Below, piece by piece: positions 19,798 to 29,996 of a DNA stretch of 64,000 nt. The stretch's first letter is position 1. Every line of letters starts with the position of its first letter. Position numbers and translations under genes: made by a program. The notes below the pieces were generated by a model that saw only the letters and a program-made list of their open reading frames with translations, was not told where the DNA came from and made no database searches. The stretch is from Stentor coeruleus (lineage: Eukaryota > Ciliophora > Heterotrichea > Heterotrichida > Stentoridae): positions 1-64,000 of the forward strand of contig MPUH01000037.1 of the NCBI GenBank assembly GCA_001970955.1, given 5' to 3'.

Positions 19798-21285
19798 ATG
19801 CTGTATCTTAAAAAAAGCATTAGTGAATTATTAACCGAAGCTGCATCAAAGGCATTCCCAGTCTCAGAAATAGCCGAGGTTAAAAATCTTCATAAAAAAG
19901 CTGACTATTTATCACAAATTCCATCAGTGATTTACAATAAACACAAAAAAGAACAGCATGCATTTGGACTTTTCAACTCTAGAGAAATCGCTGACTGTAT
20001 TTTTGTAAACTGCCCAAAAGTTTCATGGTTAAAACAAATTCAAGTATCTGGCACTGGGGATTTAGAAATTTTTATCAGTGAAAAATACATGCTCAGCATA
20101 ATAAACAATATTCTTTCATCACAAACACTATCATTTATTTCCCCAACATCTGATATTATCCACAACTTTATAATCTCAAATACTTCTAATAATTCGGAAA
20201 TTAGCATCAGTTGCGCAAGAGGATTATTTATTATAGAAACCTTAAAAAATTTACATAAACTTCATAGAAGCCTTGCTTATACATATATAGTAGCATATGA
20301 TTTTAACCCAAATAAAAGGACTTTAACACAAACTGTATCTGAATATATAACTGATAAACTCTCTCATAATACATTGAAACTTACAGAAAAAGATAAAAAA
20401 AAACTTATTATGGATCAAAACATAGACAAAATCAACCCATTAATAAGACTTATTTTAACTTCAGACCTTTATGATAGCAAGATTAAATATGAAATCAATC
20501 AAGATAATATTTTCGAAATTGATGTAAAAAAAGATATTGAAAGAAACAATGAAAAAATGTACTCGGTTTTTCAAGAATGGCCGTGGATGAAATATGCAAT
20601 GCTTAGCCTTTCTCCGATATTTCAAAAATCCCAGGTTAACATGTTTTATAAGTACTACAGAAGAGATTTATCGAAAAAACTTGAAGGGTTCATGAAAAAT
20701 TTTGATGCTGATGCAAGTAAATATGTGAATTTCTCCAGTTATGGGGATGTTTTTTTTAATATAGGCCCCTCACATATGAATGATAAATTTTATAGTATTC
20801 TTAAGTATTTAGAAGCTATAAATACACCACATATACCACATTGCTATAATATTGAATATATTTCCTTAGCTTCACTTAAATACTTTATGCTTAAACATTC
20901 TAGGAATACAACATTTGCAATAACAACTCAGGAATTGATGGAAAAATCTTCTAAATCGTTATGGGCTATTCTTGCTGTGTATAAATACTTAAAAATCAAT
21001 CAGAAGCCTCAGAATTTTGATTTAGAAGAAATTCAGGGTCAAGTTAGATTGATTTTTGTGCATGTTTTTTCGTTGCCTGATGCAATTGAAGAATGCTTGC
21101 ATGGATCTTCTGCTCATTTTTTGATTGAATGGATAGAAAATTTGTGTGAATTTTATATTAGGGCTGATTATCATATACCGCCTGAGACTAGAGATAAAGT
21201 TGATTGGATTATGAAAATTTGCATAGAATTTACTTTGAAACTAGTCGGAATAGACATAAATAAAATCTATGCTTCTAATTTATAA
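19798..21285 (+). CDS. DALRD3-like, catalytically dead arginyl-tRNA synthetase relative
   Basis: The 495 residues have the outline of class I arginyl-tRNA synthetase without an active site. Residues about 50-105 (FGLFNSREIADCIF, QIQVSGTGDLEIFISEKY) match the ArgRS N-terminal add-on domain, and the C-terminal 120 (LIFVHVFSLPDAIEE, LIEWIENLCEFYIRADYHIP, FTLKLVGIDINKIYA) match the DALR anticodon-binding domain. No HIGH or KMSKS signature is visible between them. This layout and the SLASLKYFML/LPDA wording fit DALRD3, known in animals as the tRNA-Arg recognition partner of METTL2 for m3C32 formation. Orthology rests on motif reading, not alignment scores. Confidence 0.75.
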   Translation: MLYLKKSISELLTEAASKAFPVSEIAEVKNLHKKADYLSQIPSVIYNKHKKEQHAFGLFNSREIADCIFVNCPKVSWLKQIQVSGTGDLEIFISEKYMLSIINNILSSQTLSFISPTSDIIHNFIISNTSNNSEISISCARGLFIIETLKNLHKLHRSLAYTYIVAYDFNPNKRTLTQTVSEYITDKLSHNTLKLTEKDKKKLIMDQNIDKINPLIRLILTSDLYDSKIKYEINQDNIFEIDVKKDIERNNEKMYSVFQEWPWMKYAMLSLSPIFQKSQVNMFYKYYRRDLSKKLEGFMKNFDADASKYVNFSSYGDVFFNIGPSHMNDKFYSILKYLEAINTPHIPHCYNIEYISLASLKYFMLKHSRNTTFAITTQELMEKSSKSLWAILAVYKYLKINQKPQNFDLEEIQGQVRLIFVHVFSLPDAIEECLHGSSAHFLIEWIENLCEFYIRADYHIPPETRDKVDWIMKICIEFTLKLVGIDINKIYASNL

Positions 21286-21599
21286 GGAAATAACATAGTA
21301 AATGAGGTAAAGGCTAGATTATAAAAACTTGAAAATCGAAAGAATAAATTTAAAGCCTTAAACAATTTTTATGGAATTTTATATAATAAACTAAACTCTT
21401 ATTCACTTGATTTTTCTTAATATAAATAAAAAGGTCATTCTGTGATGATTAATAGTTTACCAACTAATTTAACANTTGAGCACAATAGTTTACCAACTAA
21501 TTTAACAACTTTAATCTTTAATAACATAAAACTTTCCATCTTATCAAAAATTAAAATTACCCAAAGAAACAATCTGAAAAACTCATATTAAAATAGTAA
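21286..21599. other. Convergent intergenic with an assembly join
   Basis: Lies between a + and a - strand gene. It contains the single N at 21475 and its flanking duplication; otherwise nothing is seen. Confidence 0.6.
21451..21507. repeat. 24-bp direct duplication around a single N (assembly join)
   Basis: Bases 21451-21474 recur at 21484-21507, with N at 21475 and 8 extra bases between. This is the same arrangement as the other two N positions, so it is most likely an unmerged contig overlap in intergenic sequence. Confidence 0.85.
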
Positions 21600-22385
21600 T
21601 TAATACAATACCTTCCTTACAAGCACACGATTTTCCTGACTTATGCTTGCACTTCTTCCAGTATAAACCGATCTTAATTCTTCTTTCAAAGGTCTTAACC
21701 TACATTTCTCCATAACCTCACGTGCTATTTCACTAATCTTTTTATCATTCTTAACAATATCATCATCAATTCCTTCAACCATCTGAGAGTTTAAAATATT
21801 CACACGTGATAAAGAAGAAGACTTTTGTTTTTTATATAATCCCATAGCTACAGATTCAATAGTCTTATAATAAGCTTTTTTCAATGTACTTGGAAACAAA
21901 AGTAAAGCTTCATTATTCTTAGAATTTTTTACTTCCCAAGAATGCTCTAATAAACTTGATTGATTAAGCCAAGTATCAGCAACTCTTTCATATCGATCTT
22001 TTGGTTTATATTTCATATGTGAATTGATTTCCTTTTCTTTAAACCTCGGGCGAAAGTTATGAGGTGATGGTAACAAAGGTATAGTATCAAGCCAAGTATT
22101 TTCAGTTTCAGCATCTTTAATCCTTTCTTTTGTGTCTTTAGGTCTTGACCTAATAAACGACTCCCCTTTAAAAGCAGGAAACTTTATTGAAATCTCATGA
22201 CGGTTAATTGGAACAGGGTCCATAGACATATCCAAGACCCTTTTTTCTACACGTTTTTTGTTATTCACCGCGAGTTTATTTCTAACTTTTATCTGCGCAG
22301 AGACACTTTTGAGTTGTTTTATTCTAGCTTTTTCATCTTCTTCAGCTTTATGATTCATTTGATCATGATAATAAACACTAAACAT
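21600..22385 (-). CDS. Hypothetical basic protein
   Basis: Not recognised. The 261 residues are basic and helical, with two short similar lines, RIKDAETENTWLDTIPLL and RYERVADTWLNQSSLL, that may be a diverged internal repeat of a W-L motif. It could be an axonemal or cortical component (inference). The ATG follows TTAGAATAATA. Its start lies 28 bp from the stop of the NCBP1 gene on the same strand, so the two are nearly contiguous. Confidence 0.7.
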   Translation of the reverse strand: MFSVYYHDQMNHKAEEDEKARIKQLKSVSAQIKVRNKLAVNNKKRVEKRVLDMSMDPVPINRHEISIKFPAFKGESFIRSRPKDTKERIKDAETENTWLDTIPLLPSPHNFRPRFKEKEINSHMKYKPKDRYERVADTWLNQSSLLEHSWEVKNSKNNEALLLFPSTLKKAYYKTIESVAMGLYKKQKSSSLSRVNILNSQMVEGIDDDIVKNDKKISEIAREVMEKCRLRPLKEELRSVYTGRSASISQENRVLVRKVLY

Positions 22386-22413
22386 TATTATTCTAAAGAA
22401 CTTTTTTAGTATC

Positions 22414-24366
22414 TTATCTAAGTTCTACCAATTTTCTAAGAGACTTGGCTACAGGTGTTGGAAGCGAGTTTTCAAGTGAAGTGACTTGTGAGTTATCAAC
22501 AACTTTATGAAACTTCCTTAGAAAAGTTTGTATTTTGTCGTAATACATATCGTTTTGTATACTTGAAACACTTTGGCATATAAGTTCAAGAATTTCAAGT
22601 TTTTGTTCTTTGGCTTCACTTACAGCAAGTTCAAGAAGATCCCATTCGAGTGTATGAAAATCTTGCCAACTATCATGTTTGGTTAGTCTTTCTAAACAAA
22701 AGTTACATAAATCTTCACTATTGATAAGCTTGTAACCTATGAGCTTTCCTATAATAAGTTCAATTCTTTGAGGACTTCGTGCCCAAACATTAACTAAAGA
22801 GTTTAATAATCTGTTTGCTGAGACACCTGTAAGGATTTCCATGTATCTTTCAAGGTAAATAGTTATATGTTGTAAACTTTTGGATCCTTGGTAAAAAAGA
22901 GATTCACAGAAAATCATCATCAAAAGGTCGCCTGAGTTACAAATTTCTTTAGATGTGAGCAAAGCTTTCATTGCTTGAGTTGGTGCTTTAGAATTTATTC
23001 TATCAATTATCAATTGTGAATCTGTATTATCAACACTTTCTTCAACTTCAGTAAATCTAAGAATAGCTTCAGGCTCAGGAAGAAGATATACACAAAGAGA
23101 TTCAGGTAATTCTGCTTTGACGATATCATGATAAGATAATCTGACTAATTTTCCAAGAAGTTTCCTTAAAAACATTTCTTGTTTTGAATTCAATGGTTTT
23201 TCTACAAAGAAACTCCAGTTCCAAGAAAAGCTCATATTTGAAATGTAATAAGCAAGGAATATATAAAGTTTTTCTAAAGATAAAGAGTTGATGTTCTCAA
23301 TATCATTCATAATTTTCTCTACAGCTTCAATAAGTTTAATTTCTAATGATGTTGAAGCAGGTGATCTACTAAGTTTAACCATTAGGCTACTATATAATAC
23401 TGGTTCAGTCTCATTGAAATTTAAAGACAAAAGTTCAGAAAAAATCGTGTTTAATAAAATTTCATGATCTGGGAAATTCTCAAGTTTTTGAGCTGTTAAT
23501 TCAAGGTTCATTTTGAATGATGCAAGATTTTCATGAATAAGTTCACTTTGTAGAATAAATGAATTTATATTAATACTTTGCCCAAAAATATCTAAAATCA
23601 TATCTGAAAAATATCGGCATTTATTTGTAACTTCTATATCAGTTTGGAAAGAATACTCAATCGATTGTTCAATAGGTTGTTGAATACTTACAACTTTTGG
23701 CAACTGAAATCCAAGCTCTTGACAGGAGTATAATGATTTTATATACCCTTGTAAAATATCTTCATTTTGATGTGTGAAGACTTTAAGTACAGATTTTAAT
23801 TCAGGGTCTCTAGTTTTTCTTGTAACTTCTAGGAATTTTTGGATTAAATTAAGACTAAATATTCCCCCATAATGCAAAAGAGTACTTGCTACAAGAATTG
23901 AAAAAAATTCTGAGGTTTCTGATGCTGAAAATTCTATAAAGGATAACAAAAGTTGTTCTAAAGCACTTTTCGGCAAGTAGTTTAAACTAACTAAACTTGA
24001 ATAAAATCTTAAAAGGAGTTTTAGACGATGTAAATTACCTTGAGATATGAGATCTTTTAATAAATTTGAACTGTAGTCTAGTAATTCTTTGGCAAAACTT
24101 GGATTCTCTTCATGCACTTTTACAACAACACAGGCGTAAATGTGTTCTTTGCCTGGGATCCATGAGGAACTAAATAATTGTTACCATTCAACTAGAAGTT
24201 TGATTAAAAAATCTTTGAAAATTGCTTCAGAGTCCACAATTTCTTTTTTCAGTTTTTCTATGTGCAGAGGGATTTTTTCTTCACCAAACTCGCCTATAAG
24301 TGTTATCAGTTTTTGGTATCTGTTTTCTTCGTTGCCCACTGTTTTGGCTCTTTTTTCAGCCGCCAT
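22414..24366 (-). CDS. NCBP1: Nuclear cap-binding protein subunit 1 (CBP80), one 15-nt intron
   Basis: CBP80 is the large scaffold of the nuclear cap-binding complex, acting with CBP20 on capped transcripts in splicing and export. The spliced product is 645 residues of MIF4G-type helical repeats (animal form about 790). Diagnostic stretches are FSWNWSFFVEKPL, FLRKLLGKLVRLSYHD and YMEILTGVSANRLLNSLVNV followed by WARSPQRIELIIGKLI, in the family's order. The frame is interrupted once: removing GTAACAATTATTTAG (24170-24184) joins KLLVE to CSSWIPGKEHIYAC in frame. The N-terminal exon starts at ATG 24366 (MAAEKRAKTVG). A GTG at 24117 is only an internal Val codon. CDS is complement of 22414-24169 and 24185-24366. 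Confidence 0.93.
24170..24184 (-). other. 15-nt intron in NCBP1
   Basis: GTAACAATTATTTAG in phase 2 of a Cys codon. It contains an in-frame TAA if retained; the A at position 10 is the presumed branch point. Confidence 0.92.
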
Positions 24367-25708
24367 TTATACATGGTAGATACTCTTATCTTAATACAAA
24401 GGGGGGAAAGAGATTAACAAATTTAGATTTTAGTCTTTGTGTAAACTATAAATTAATTGTGTATATGGTTTAAATTAGTTTAAAAACTCGCATGTTGGGT
24501 TATAATTTGCTGAACAATCCTTTGGAAATAGACATGAAAACTGTAGTAAAATACTTATTTTTAACAATTTTGTCCACCAATATTTTTAACTTAAAACCAA
24601 AGAACTTAATTCTCTAGGTGATAAATTAATTCATCTTTTTTCTATAAACTCAGTAATCTTACCTAAGTTAAAATCTTTATCAATAAGAATTTTCATTGTA
24701 ACGATAAGTAAAATATACACTCTAGCCTTTAAATCAGGAGGTTGAATATAAAAAAAATATATTTATCCTTCCTAACTTTACAAAAGTTTTATCTCCAGAT
24801 CTTTTTATTAATAGCTGCAAGTATTTTATTATCTTTAAATACTTCAATTTATCCATTTCATTGAGTAAAAGTTCAAAGAATTCTATCACTATTATCAGAG
24901 CCTTGTTTTTTTTATCCTAAAGCATCAATTAAAATAATACTATAAGAACATTCTTTAGTATTATACAATATTTTATGAATAATTTTTTCAGTGTCTCCAA
25001 CATATTTAAAAAGAACATTGGACCTTTCATTGCAGTTTCTCTAAATAGGCCAGCTAGAACTGCTCTTATAAAAAAAAGAGTTATTCTGGAAACATTTGTA
25101 AGTTTTCAAAAAAAATCAGGAGTTTATTTATGCTTTCGCTTATAACTTCAACTGTTTTTAATCAGTCTGATCTAGAAAGAATAGGGATTCTATTTCTTTA
25201 TCAAACTCCTTTCTTAATGATAGCTTTAATAAATTTTGCTGATTGGTATTTACCATAATAAGCAATTTATCATTGTTACTTAGACTATAGAGCTCTGTAA
25301 AAAAGATTGAAACTATTCTTTTAAAACAATTTTCAGAATCTCTATTTGGGTAAATAACATCAATTTTATCTATAAAAATAACCTCAGTGTATATATCACG
25401 ATCTATAAAACTGAATTGATTCTAGTTCTTTCATAGTATTAATCTGAGAATTAAACCTTCAATTTAATTTCTTCTTAAATTTCACCTTCAATTTTCAGAT
25501 AGGATTTCAATGAGATCATTAATCAGATAAAACTAGAATTTTTTTTTGAATGATATAATTTAATATACAAACTTCAATAACCTCTATTCTCTACTGGTCT
25601 CTAATCTAAAAATCTTCAATTTTTCTTATCCCCAAATACTTCATCATATTATTATCTAACCAAAAAATAAAAACCATAAGTAAAATACCTAATTTTATAC
25701 AAGATTAT
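24367..25708. other. Gene gap holding a decayed AAA ATPase
   Basis: No intact gene. Most of 24590-25400 is a recognisable pseudogene on the - strand, listed separately; both edges are plain AT-rich sequence. Confidence 0.6.
24590..25400 (-). pseudogene. Decayed two-domain AAA+ ATPase (CDC48/AFG2-like)
   Basis: Reading the - strand in order gives a first Walker B with its context (EVIFIDKIDVIYPNRDSENC, then LIMVNTNQQN and LRKEFDKEIES; open from 25385 to a stop at 25158). A second AAA domain follows in several frames: AGLFRETAMKGP, KYVGDTEKIIHKIL, SYSIILIDAL, ILAAINK, then PPDLKARVYILL. The order (D1 Walker B, D2 entry KYVG, D2 Walker B, sensor 1, PPD) is that of a CDC48/AFG2-type double AAA ATPase. 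Many stops and frame changes and no intact Walker A show a dead gene. Fifteen-nt introns cannot account for the breaks. The N-terminal part is missing or unrecognisable. Confidence 0.75.
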
Positions 25709-26707
25709 CTAATCTACTGCATTTAAGATTTCAAGAATTTTTCGTTTTTCCATTTGAAAATTCCCGTCGTCCCTATAATTTTGGAATTTTTCAAGATATT
25801 TGACTATCCTATCTTTATTTTTTCTAATAATACGGTAAGCTAGCATTTCACTCCTACAATTTTGAGCTAAAACTATCATAGTTATCTGGGCAAATAAAAA
25901 AAATCCATCAATTTTAACCTCAACGGACTCATCTTCTTTCATCAAATTCATAGCATATTTCAAATTCTCCTGATTTCCAACAAAAAACTCAGCAAATCTT
26001 TTGTTATTACAATTCTTTAATATCGAATAAATAAGACTTAATGACATACGTTTAACATAATACCCAGAATCACATAAACTATATAAACCTTTCAAAATAT
26101 GAACAGGATGTGAATTTATAAAACAATTTGCATCATTATTATCAAGAAGTGCTCTTAATGAAGTACAAGCATCAGAAGAAAGTTCAAATACTTCACTAAT
26201 AGCAAGTTGAATCAATTGATCAAAAACTTTTATTTTAAGAAATGCTTGACATAAATTTGAATTCTGAATAAGATCTCTGAAGAATTGGCCACACATTAAA
26301 TCAAGATCAAGTGAAGAAACTGGAGTAATAAGCAATGTTGAAATAGTATCAATATTATCTATTATATATTTTTCTAAAGTTCTTTCGATAGATAATAAGA
26401 ATATCATGAACAAATCTTGACAGTCATCAAGAGAGAAAACTGTAATGTTTGTAAGTGTAAATATCAGAATGTTATCTTGTTTAAATGCTCCGGCTATTTT
26501 TTCTTTGAAATCTTCTGATTTACTTAGTTTATGTTCACGCTTGAGGATCTGAAGAAGTCTATCGGCATATTTCAAGAATGATTTTCGTGTTTCTGAATTC
26601 CCAGAATCTTTCACGAACGACCGTATTTCGAAACATAGACGAAACGCATTAGCCTCAGCTGTTTTATTAGACTTAAAAGCTCCTTGATAGAATTTCGATC
26701 TATCCAT
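25709..26707 (-). CDS. MO25/CAB39-like scaffold protein
   Basis: The 332 residues match MO25 (CAB39), the armadillo-like scaffold that activates STE20/GCK kinases and functions with NDR kinase pathways. The match is clearest in the second half: ELSSDACTSLRALL, YVKRMSLSLIYSIL, NQENLKYAMNLMKEDESVEV, DGFFLFAQI and KYLEKFQNYRDD, in the order and spacing of the family (about 340 residues). The N-terminal third is diverged. MO25 homologues act in polarity and division-plane control in other eukaryotes; a cortical patterning role here would be inference. Confidence 0.85.
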   Translation of the reverse strand: MDRSKFYQGAFKSNKTAEANAFRLCFEIRSFVKDSGNSETRKSFLKYADRLLQILKREHKLSKSEDFKEKIAGAFKQDNILIFTLTNITVFSLDDCQDLFMIFLLSIERTLEKYIIDNIDTISTLLITPVSSLDLDLMCGQFFRDLIQNSNLCQAFLKIKVFDQLIQLAISEVFELSSDACTSLRALLDNNDANCFINSHPVHILKGLYSLCDSGYYVKRMSLSLIYSILKNCNNKRFAEFFVGNQENLKYAMNLMKEDESVEVKIDGFFLFAQITMIVLAQNCRSEMLAYRIIRKNKDRIVKYLEKFQNYRDDGNFQMEKRKILEILNAVD

Positions 26708-26990
26708 TTGTGGTTTATATTAATTATCAAGTTTTAGTCATTTTATTATAGGCATCTAATAAATTGTGTGATTTCAGTAGAATTCAACCTTTTAAACTAA
26801 AGATTAGAAGATGATTTTTTTAAAGGAAATATAAAATTTGTATTGAAAATTATTATAATTAAAGACAAAAAGCTTATAAATCTAGATAAAATATAAACAT
26901 GATATATAAAAAAAGACAAAAGTGATCAGCAAATGACAGTCTTTTATTTCTCATGAAAACTATATTTTTTCCTCAGATTAAAAAATATAT

Positions 26991-29900
26991 TTAATTACCC
27001 TCATCATAGCTTTCTGAATAACTCTCTGAATACTCATTTTCACTATCTTCAGAATACTCTTGACTATCAAAAGAATACAAGTCTTCTTCTTTTTGATTTA
27101 TTTTCAAGGTTTCTTTTTCTTGACTTTTACTATAATCTTCATCAGAATCTTCATTTTCAAAACTCCCTTCGTATCCAACACCATAATGCGTTAAAATACT
27201 ATTTAACTCTTCAATATTTACACCTTGTTCATCTGTAGACTCATCTTGCATAGCTTGAATCATAATTTGTATATGACTGATTTCAATATTTTTTAAACCT
27301 AATCTGTTCATTCCTGCAATAAAACTATTAGTGTTAATTAATCCATTATTGTTTGTTTCAAATACTTCACCAGCTGTTTTATCATCTTTTTTAAGTACAT
27401 CGGCAATCATTTGCAAATAATTTCTGACTAATTTCGCTCGTTGCTCTTCAGAAATTTCCATTTTCTCACAATAAATTGACAAGAAATTCTCATAAGGGAC
27501 TAAAAAAAGCACAAAATTATATGAATAAAATAAAAGTTCCATATATTTTTTACAGTCGGATTCAAAAGTTGTATTTAGGGATAATAATATAGTAAAAAAA
27601 TCGTCTGATGATAAAATGTTTGAGTTTTCTTTTGCTTTTATTTTGCATAAATTTTTAAGAGTTGGGAGAATTGGAGTGAGTTTTGTGGATATTAAGTCGT
27701 CAAAGATTTTTTCCTGGTTTTGTGTGTATATTTCCCATGTTCCTGTTACTTTTATTAATTTATCGATTATTTCTCCGACAGTGCAGTTTTCTCCAAAAAA
27801 GATCAGGAGTTTTTCATGATCGGCAGGTTCTGTAAAATTAATAGGAGGATTTTTTAATATGGTTTTTAATAAGGATAAAGGAATTGAATGGTTTTTTGGA
27901 ATGTTTTTGAATAAAACAGAGTGAATACTTGTAACAGGTATTCGATTCATTTGAAGTCTATAGGATATATGCAATAAAAGCTGATTTACTAAAGGATCAA
28001 GTTTTGGATTATCTGGAATTATATTTTTTACATCTTTGTTTTTATGGCTTATATCATTTTTTTCATCAACAATTTCTTTATTTGCAGTTTTTTGTTCAGA
28101 GTTTTCTATTTTTTTTTCATTCAGAGTGTCTAAATTTCCACTATTAGAAATCGATTTTTTCTCTTTAACAAATTCTGGTTTATCGTTTTCATTTATTTTT
28201 TCCACAATACAGTCTTCATTCTTTTTTAATGATTTACTCTCTAATATTTCACTTTCTTTTTTTAATTCTTCATGCTTAAAACACTCATTATTTTTATTTG
28301 ATAATTCTTTCTTTTCAGAATTCATATAAGGAATTTCTTTTAATTCAGGTTTATCATATGAAGAAGTTTCTGATTTTATTTCTTTTAAAATAAGTCCATC
28401 AGTTTCACTTTTTTTAAATGGAGGCATAGTAAAATCCTGATTTTTTTTCTCTTGATTTTCTTTGCTTTCACTAACTTTTATATCAGAAATTTCAGTTCCT
28501 ACATCTTTATAATTAATATTTTTTACTTCTCTCTCTTCTTTAATAACTGAAAAAAAAATTTCCTCTCCTTCATTATGTTTACTTTTTTTCCTTTCAATTA
28601 CATGTTCTTCTTCACTTGAACTTGATAGAAAAACATTATCATATTCATATTTTTCATAAATTTCTTCAAGCCTTGCCAAATTAATCATATTTCCCCTGCA
28701 TCCCACATCTTTCCAAACAAACTCAATATATTTTTTCTTAAAACTTGGGTAAAAAGAAACCATTTTCTTATAAAAATCATCTATATCCACAACACCTATG
28801 TTATTCTTATCAATCAAAGTCATTAAAACCGTAACAATCATATTCTTAGACTCAACAATCCTGTTAATTATAATCAAAATCTTTGGAGGATTTGAGAATT
28901 TTTTACTTATCGCTTTTTGTATTTTTTCTTTTGATTTATTCAATGATTCTTTTCTAAGAATTTTCACCTCAGATGATAACAACTCAAGACTATTTTCCAA
29001 TTCTTGGACTTTGAATTTATATTCATTATTCTCTTGTTCGTATTCATTAACAACTTTTTGCAAATGAGTAATTTGTTCTTTATAATTAACTTCTTTTGCT
29101 TGAAAATTCTTAGAAACACTATCATGTTCGATTTGTAATTTCTGCATATCAGTTTTAATATTCAAAGTGTCTGTTTTTTTTCTAGGTTTTTTTCTTTTTT
29201 TATCATGTTCTGCAATTTTCACTTGAAGCAGTTGGTTATCTTCTTCAAGTTTTATAATTTTCAACTGAAGTTCTTGGTTTTGTTTTTGCAAAGTTTCTGT
29301 TATCATTGATTGTCTTATATTATTTTCTAAAACATGATCTGGTAATGATAAATCAGTATCTCTGTACTTTAAAATTTCTTCTAAATGATGCCGCAATCTT
29401 ATATCTTCATCAATATAAGCTTTCATTTCGATTTCCATTTCGTTTATTTTTGAACTTTTAAGGTTTTTCTTCAACAGATCAACTTCTGTTGTTTTCTCTG
29501 AGACTTGGGTTTTTAAGTCTTTGATAATGTTTTTCAAATTCGTTATTAAGTGATTAGGATGACGAAATATAGGGTTTTCTTCATCAGCTTCTTCTTTTTT
29601 AGTTAGTTCTTTTTCGACTTGGTATAATTTTGTTTTAAGTTTTGTGTTTTCTTCGTTAAGGACGTTGTTTTTCTGTTTAAGCTCCAAATTCTCTTCATAA
29701 AGCTTTTCTTTATCAGCTCCACTATTTCGTGGTCTTATTCTTGCAAGCATAATTGATTCAGGGATTTTAGGGGTTTTTTGTTGGTTAATAGGCTGGACTA
29801 ATTTCCCTGCTGTAACTGGTCGGGTCTGAACTTTTTTCATGCTTTGAGATTCGCTTTTCGCTTGATTAAGCCTGGTCTTGAAATTTATTTTGTCTGAAGT

Positions 29901-29996
29901 ACCTTCTTCATCACTGATACCTTTTTCAAACCCATAATTAGGCGACTTTTTATCGATTTTCCTGTATAAAAAATACATTTTCGGCAAAGACATCAT
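26991..29996 (-). CDS. Long coiled-coil protein with EF-hand-like loops
   Basis: A 1001-residue protein. Residues about 95-360 form coiled coil, opening with a short conserved-looking block (HLITNLKNIIKDLKTQVSEK to DEDIRLRHHLEEIL). Then comes an EF-hand-like loop (DKNNIGVVDIDDF), a long Lys/Glu/Ser disordered section (about 450-650), a helical domain, and a second pair of EF-hand-like segments near the C-terminus (TNNNGLINTNSF; DEQGVNIEELNS). The tail is acidic Ser/Glu/Tyr repeats (SESYSESYDEG). This is typical of ciliate cytoskeletal calcium-responsive proteins; no specific family is claimed. Translation could start at either of two adjacent Met codons. Confidence 0.8.
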   Translation of the reverse strand: MMSLPKMYFLYRKIDKKSPNYGFEKGISDEEGTSDKINFKTRLNQAKSESQSMKKVQTRPVTAGKLVQPINQQKTPKIPESIMLARIRPRNSGADKEKLYEENLELKQKNNVLNEENTKLKTKLYQVEKELTKKEEADEENPIFRHPNHLITNLKNIIKDLKTQVSEKTTEVDLLKKNLKSSKINEMEIEMKAYIDEDIRLRHHLEEILKYRDTDLSLPDHVLENNIRQSMITETLQKQNQELQLKIIKLEEDNQLLQVKIAEHDKKRKKPRKKTDTLNIKTDMQKLQIEHDSVSKNFQAKEVNYKEQITHLQKVVNEYEQENNEYKFKVQELENSLELLSSEVKILRKESLNKSKEKIQKAISKKFSNPPKILIIINRIVESKNMIVTVLMTLIDKNNIGVVDIDDFYKKMVSFYPSFKKKYIEFVWKDVGCRGNMINLARLEEIYEKYEYDNVFLSSSSEEEHVIERKKSKHNEGEEIFFSVIKEEREVKNINYKDVGTEISDIKVSESKENQEKKNQDFTMPPFKKSETDGLILKEIKSETSSYDKPELKEIPYMNSEKKELSNKNNECFKHEELKKESEILESKSLKKNEDCIVEKINENDKPEFVKEKKSISNSGNLDTLNEKKIENSEQKTANKEIVDEKNDISHKNKDVKNIIPDNPKLDPLVNQLLLHISYRLQMNRIPVTSIHSVLFKNIPKNHSIPLSLLKTILKNPPINFTEPADHEKLLIFFGENCTVGEIIDKLIKVTGTWEIYTQNQEKIFDDLISTKLTPILPTLKNLCKIKAKENSNILSSDDFFTILLSLNTTFESDCKKYMELLFYSYNFVLFLVPYENFLSIYCEKMEISEEQRAKLVRNYLQMIADVLKKDDKTAGEVFETNNNGLINTNSFIAGMNRLGLKNIEISHIQIMIQAMQDESTDEQGVNIEELNSILTHYGVGYEGSFENEDSDEDYSKSQEKETLKINQKEEDLYSFDSQEYSEDSENEYSESYSESYDEGN

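Noticed and set aside
24115-24117. GTG as start codon of the NCBP1 gene
   Set aside because: A 15-nt intron connects it in frame to an upstream exon with a normal ATG at 24366.
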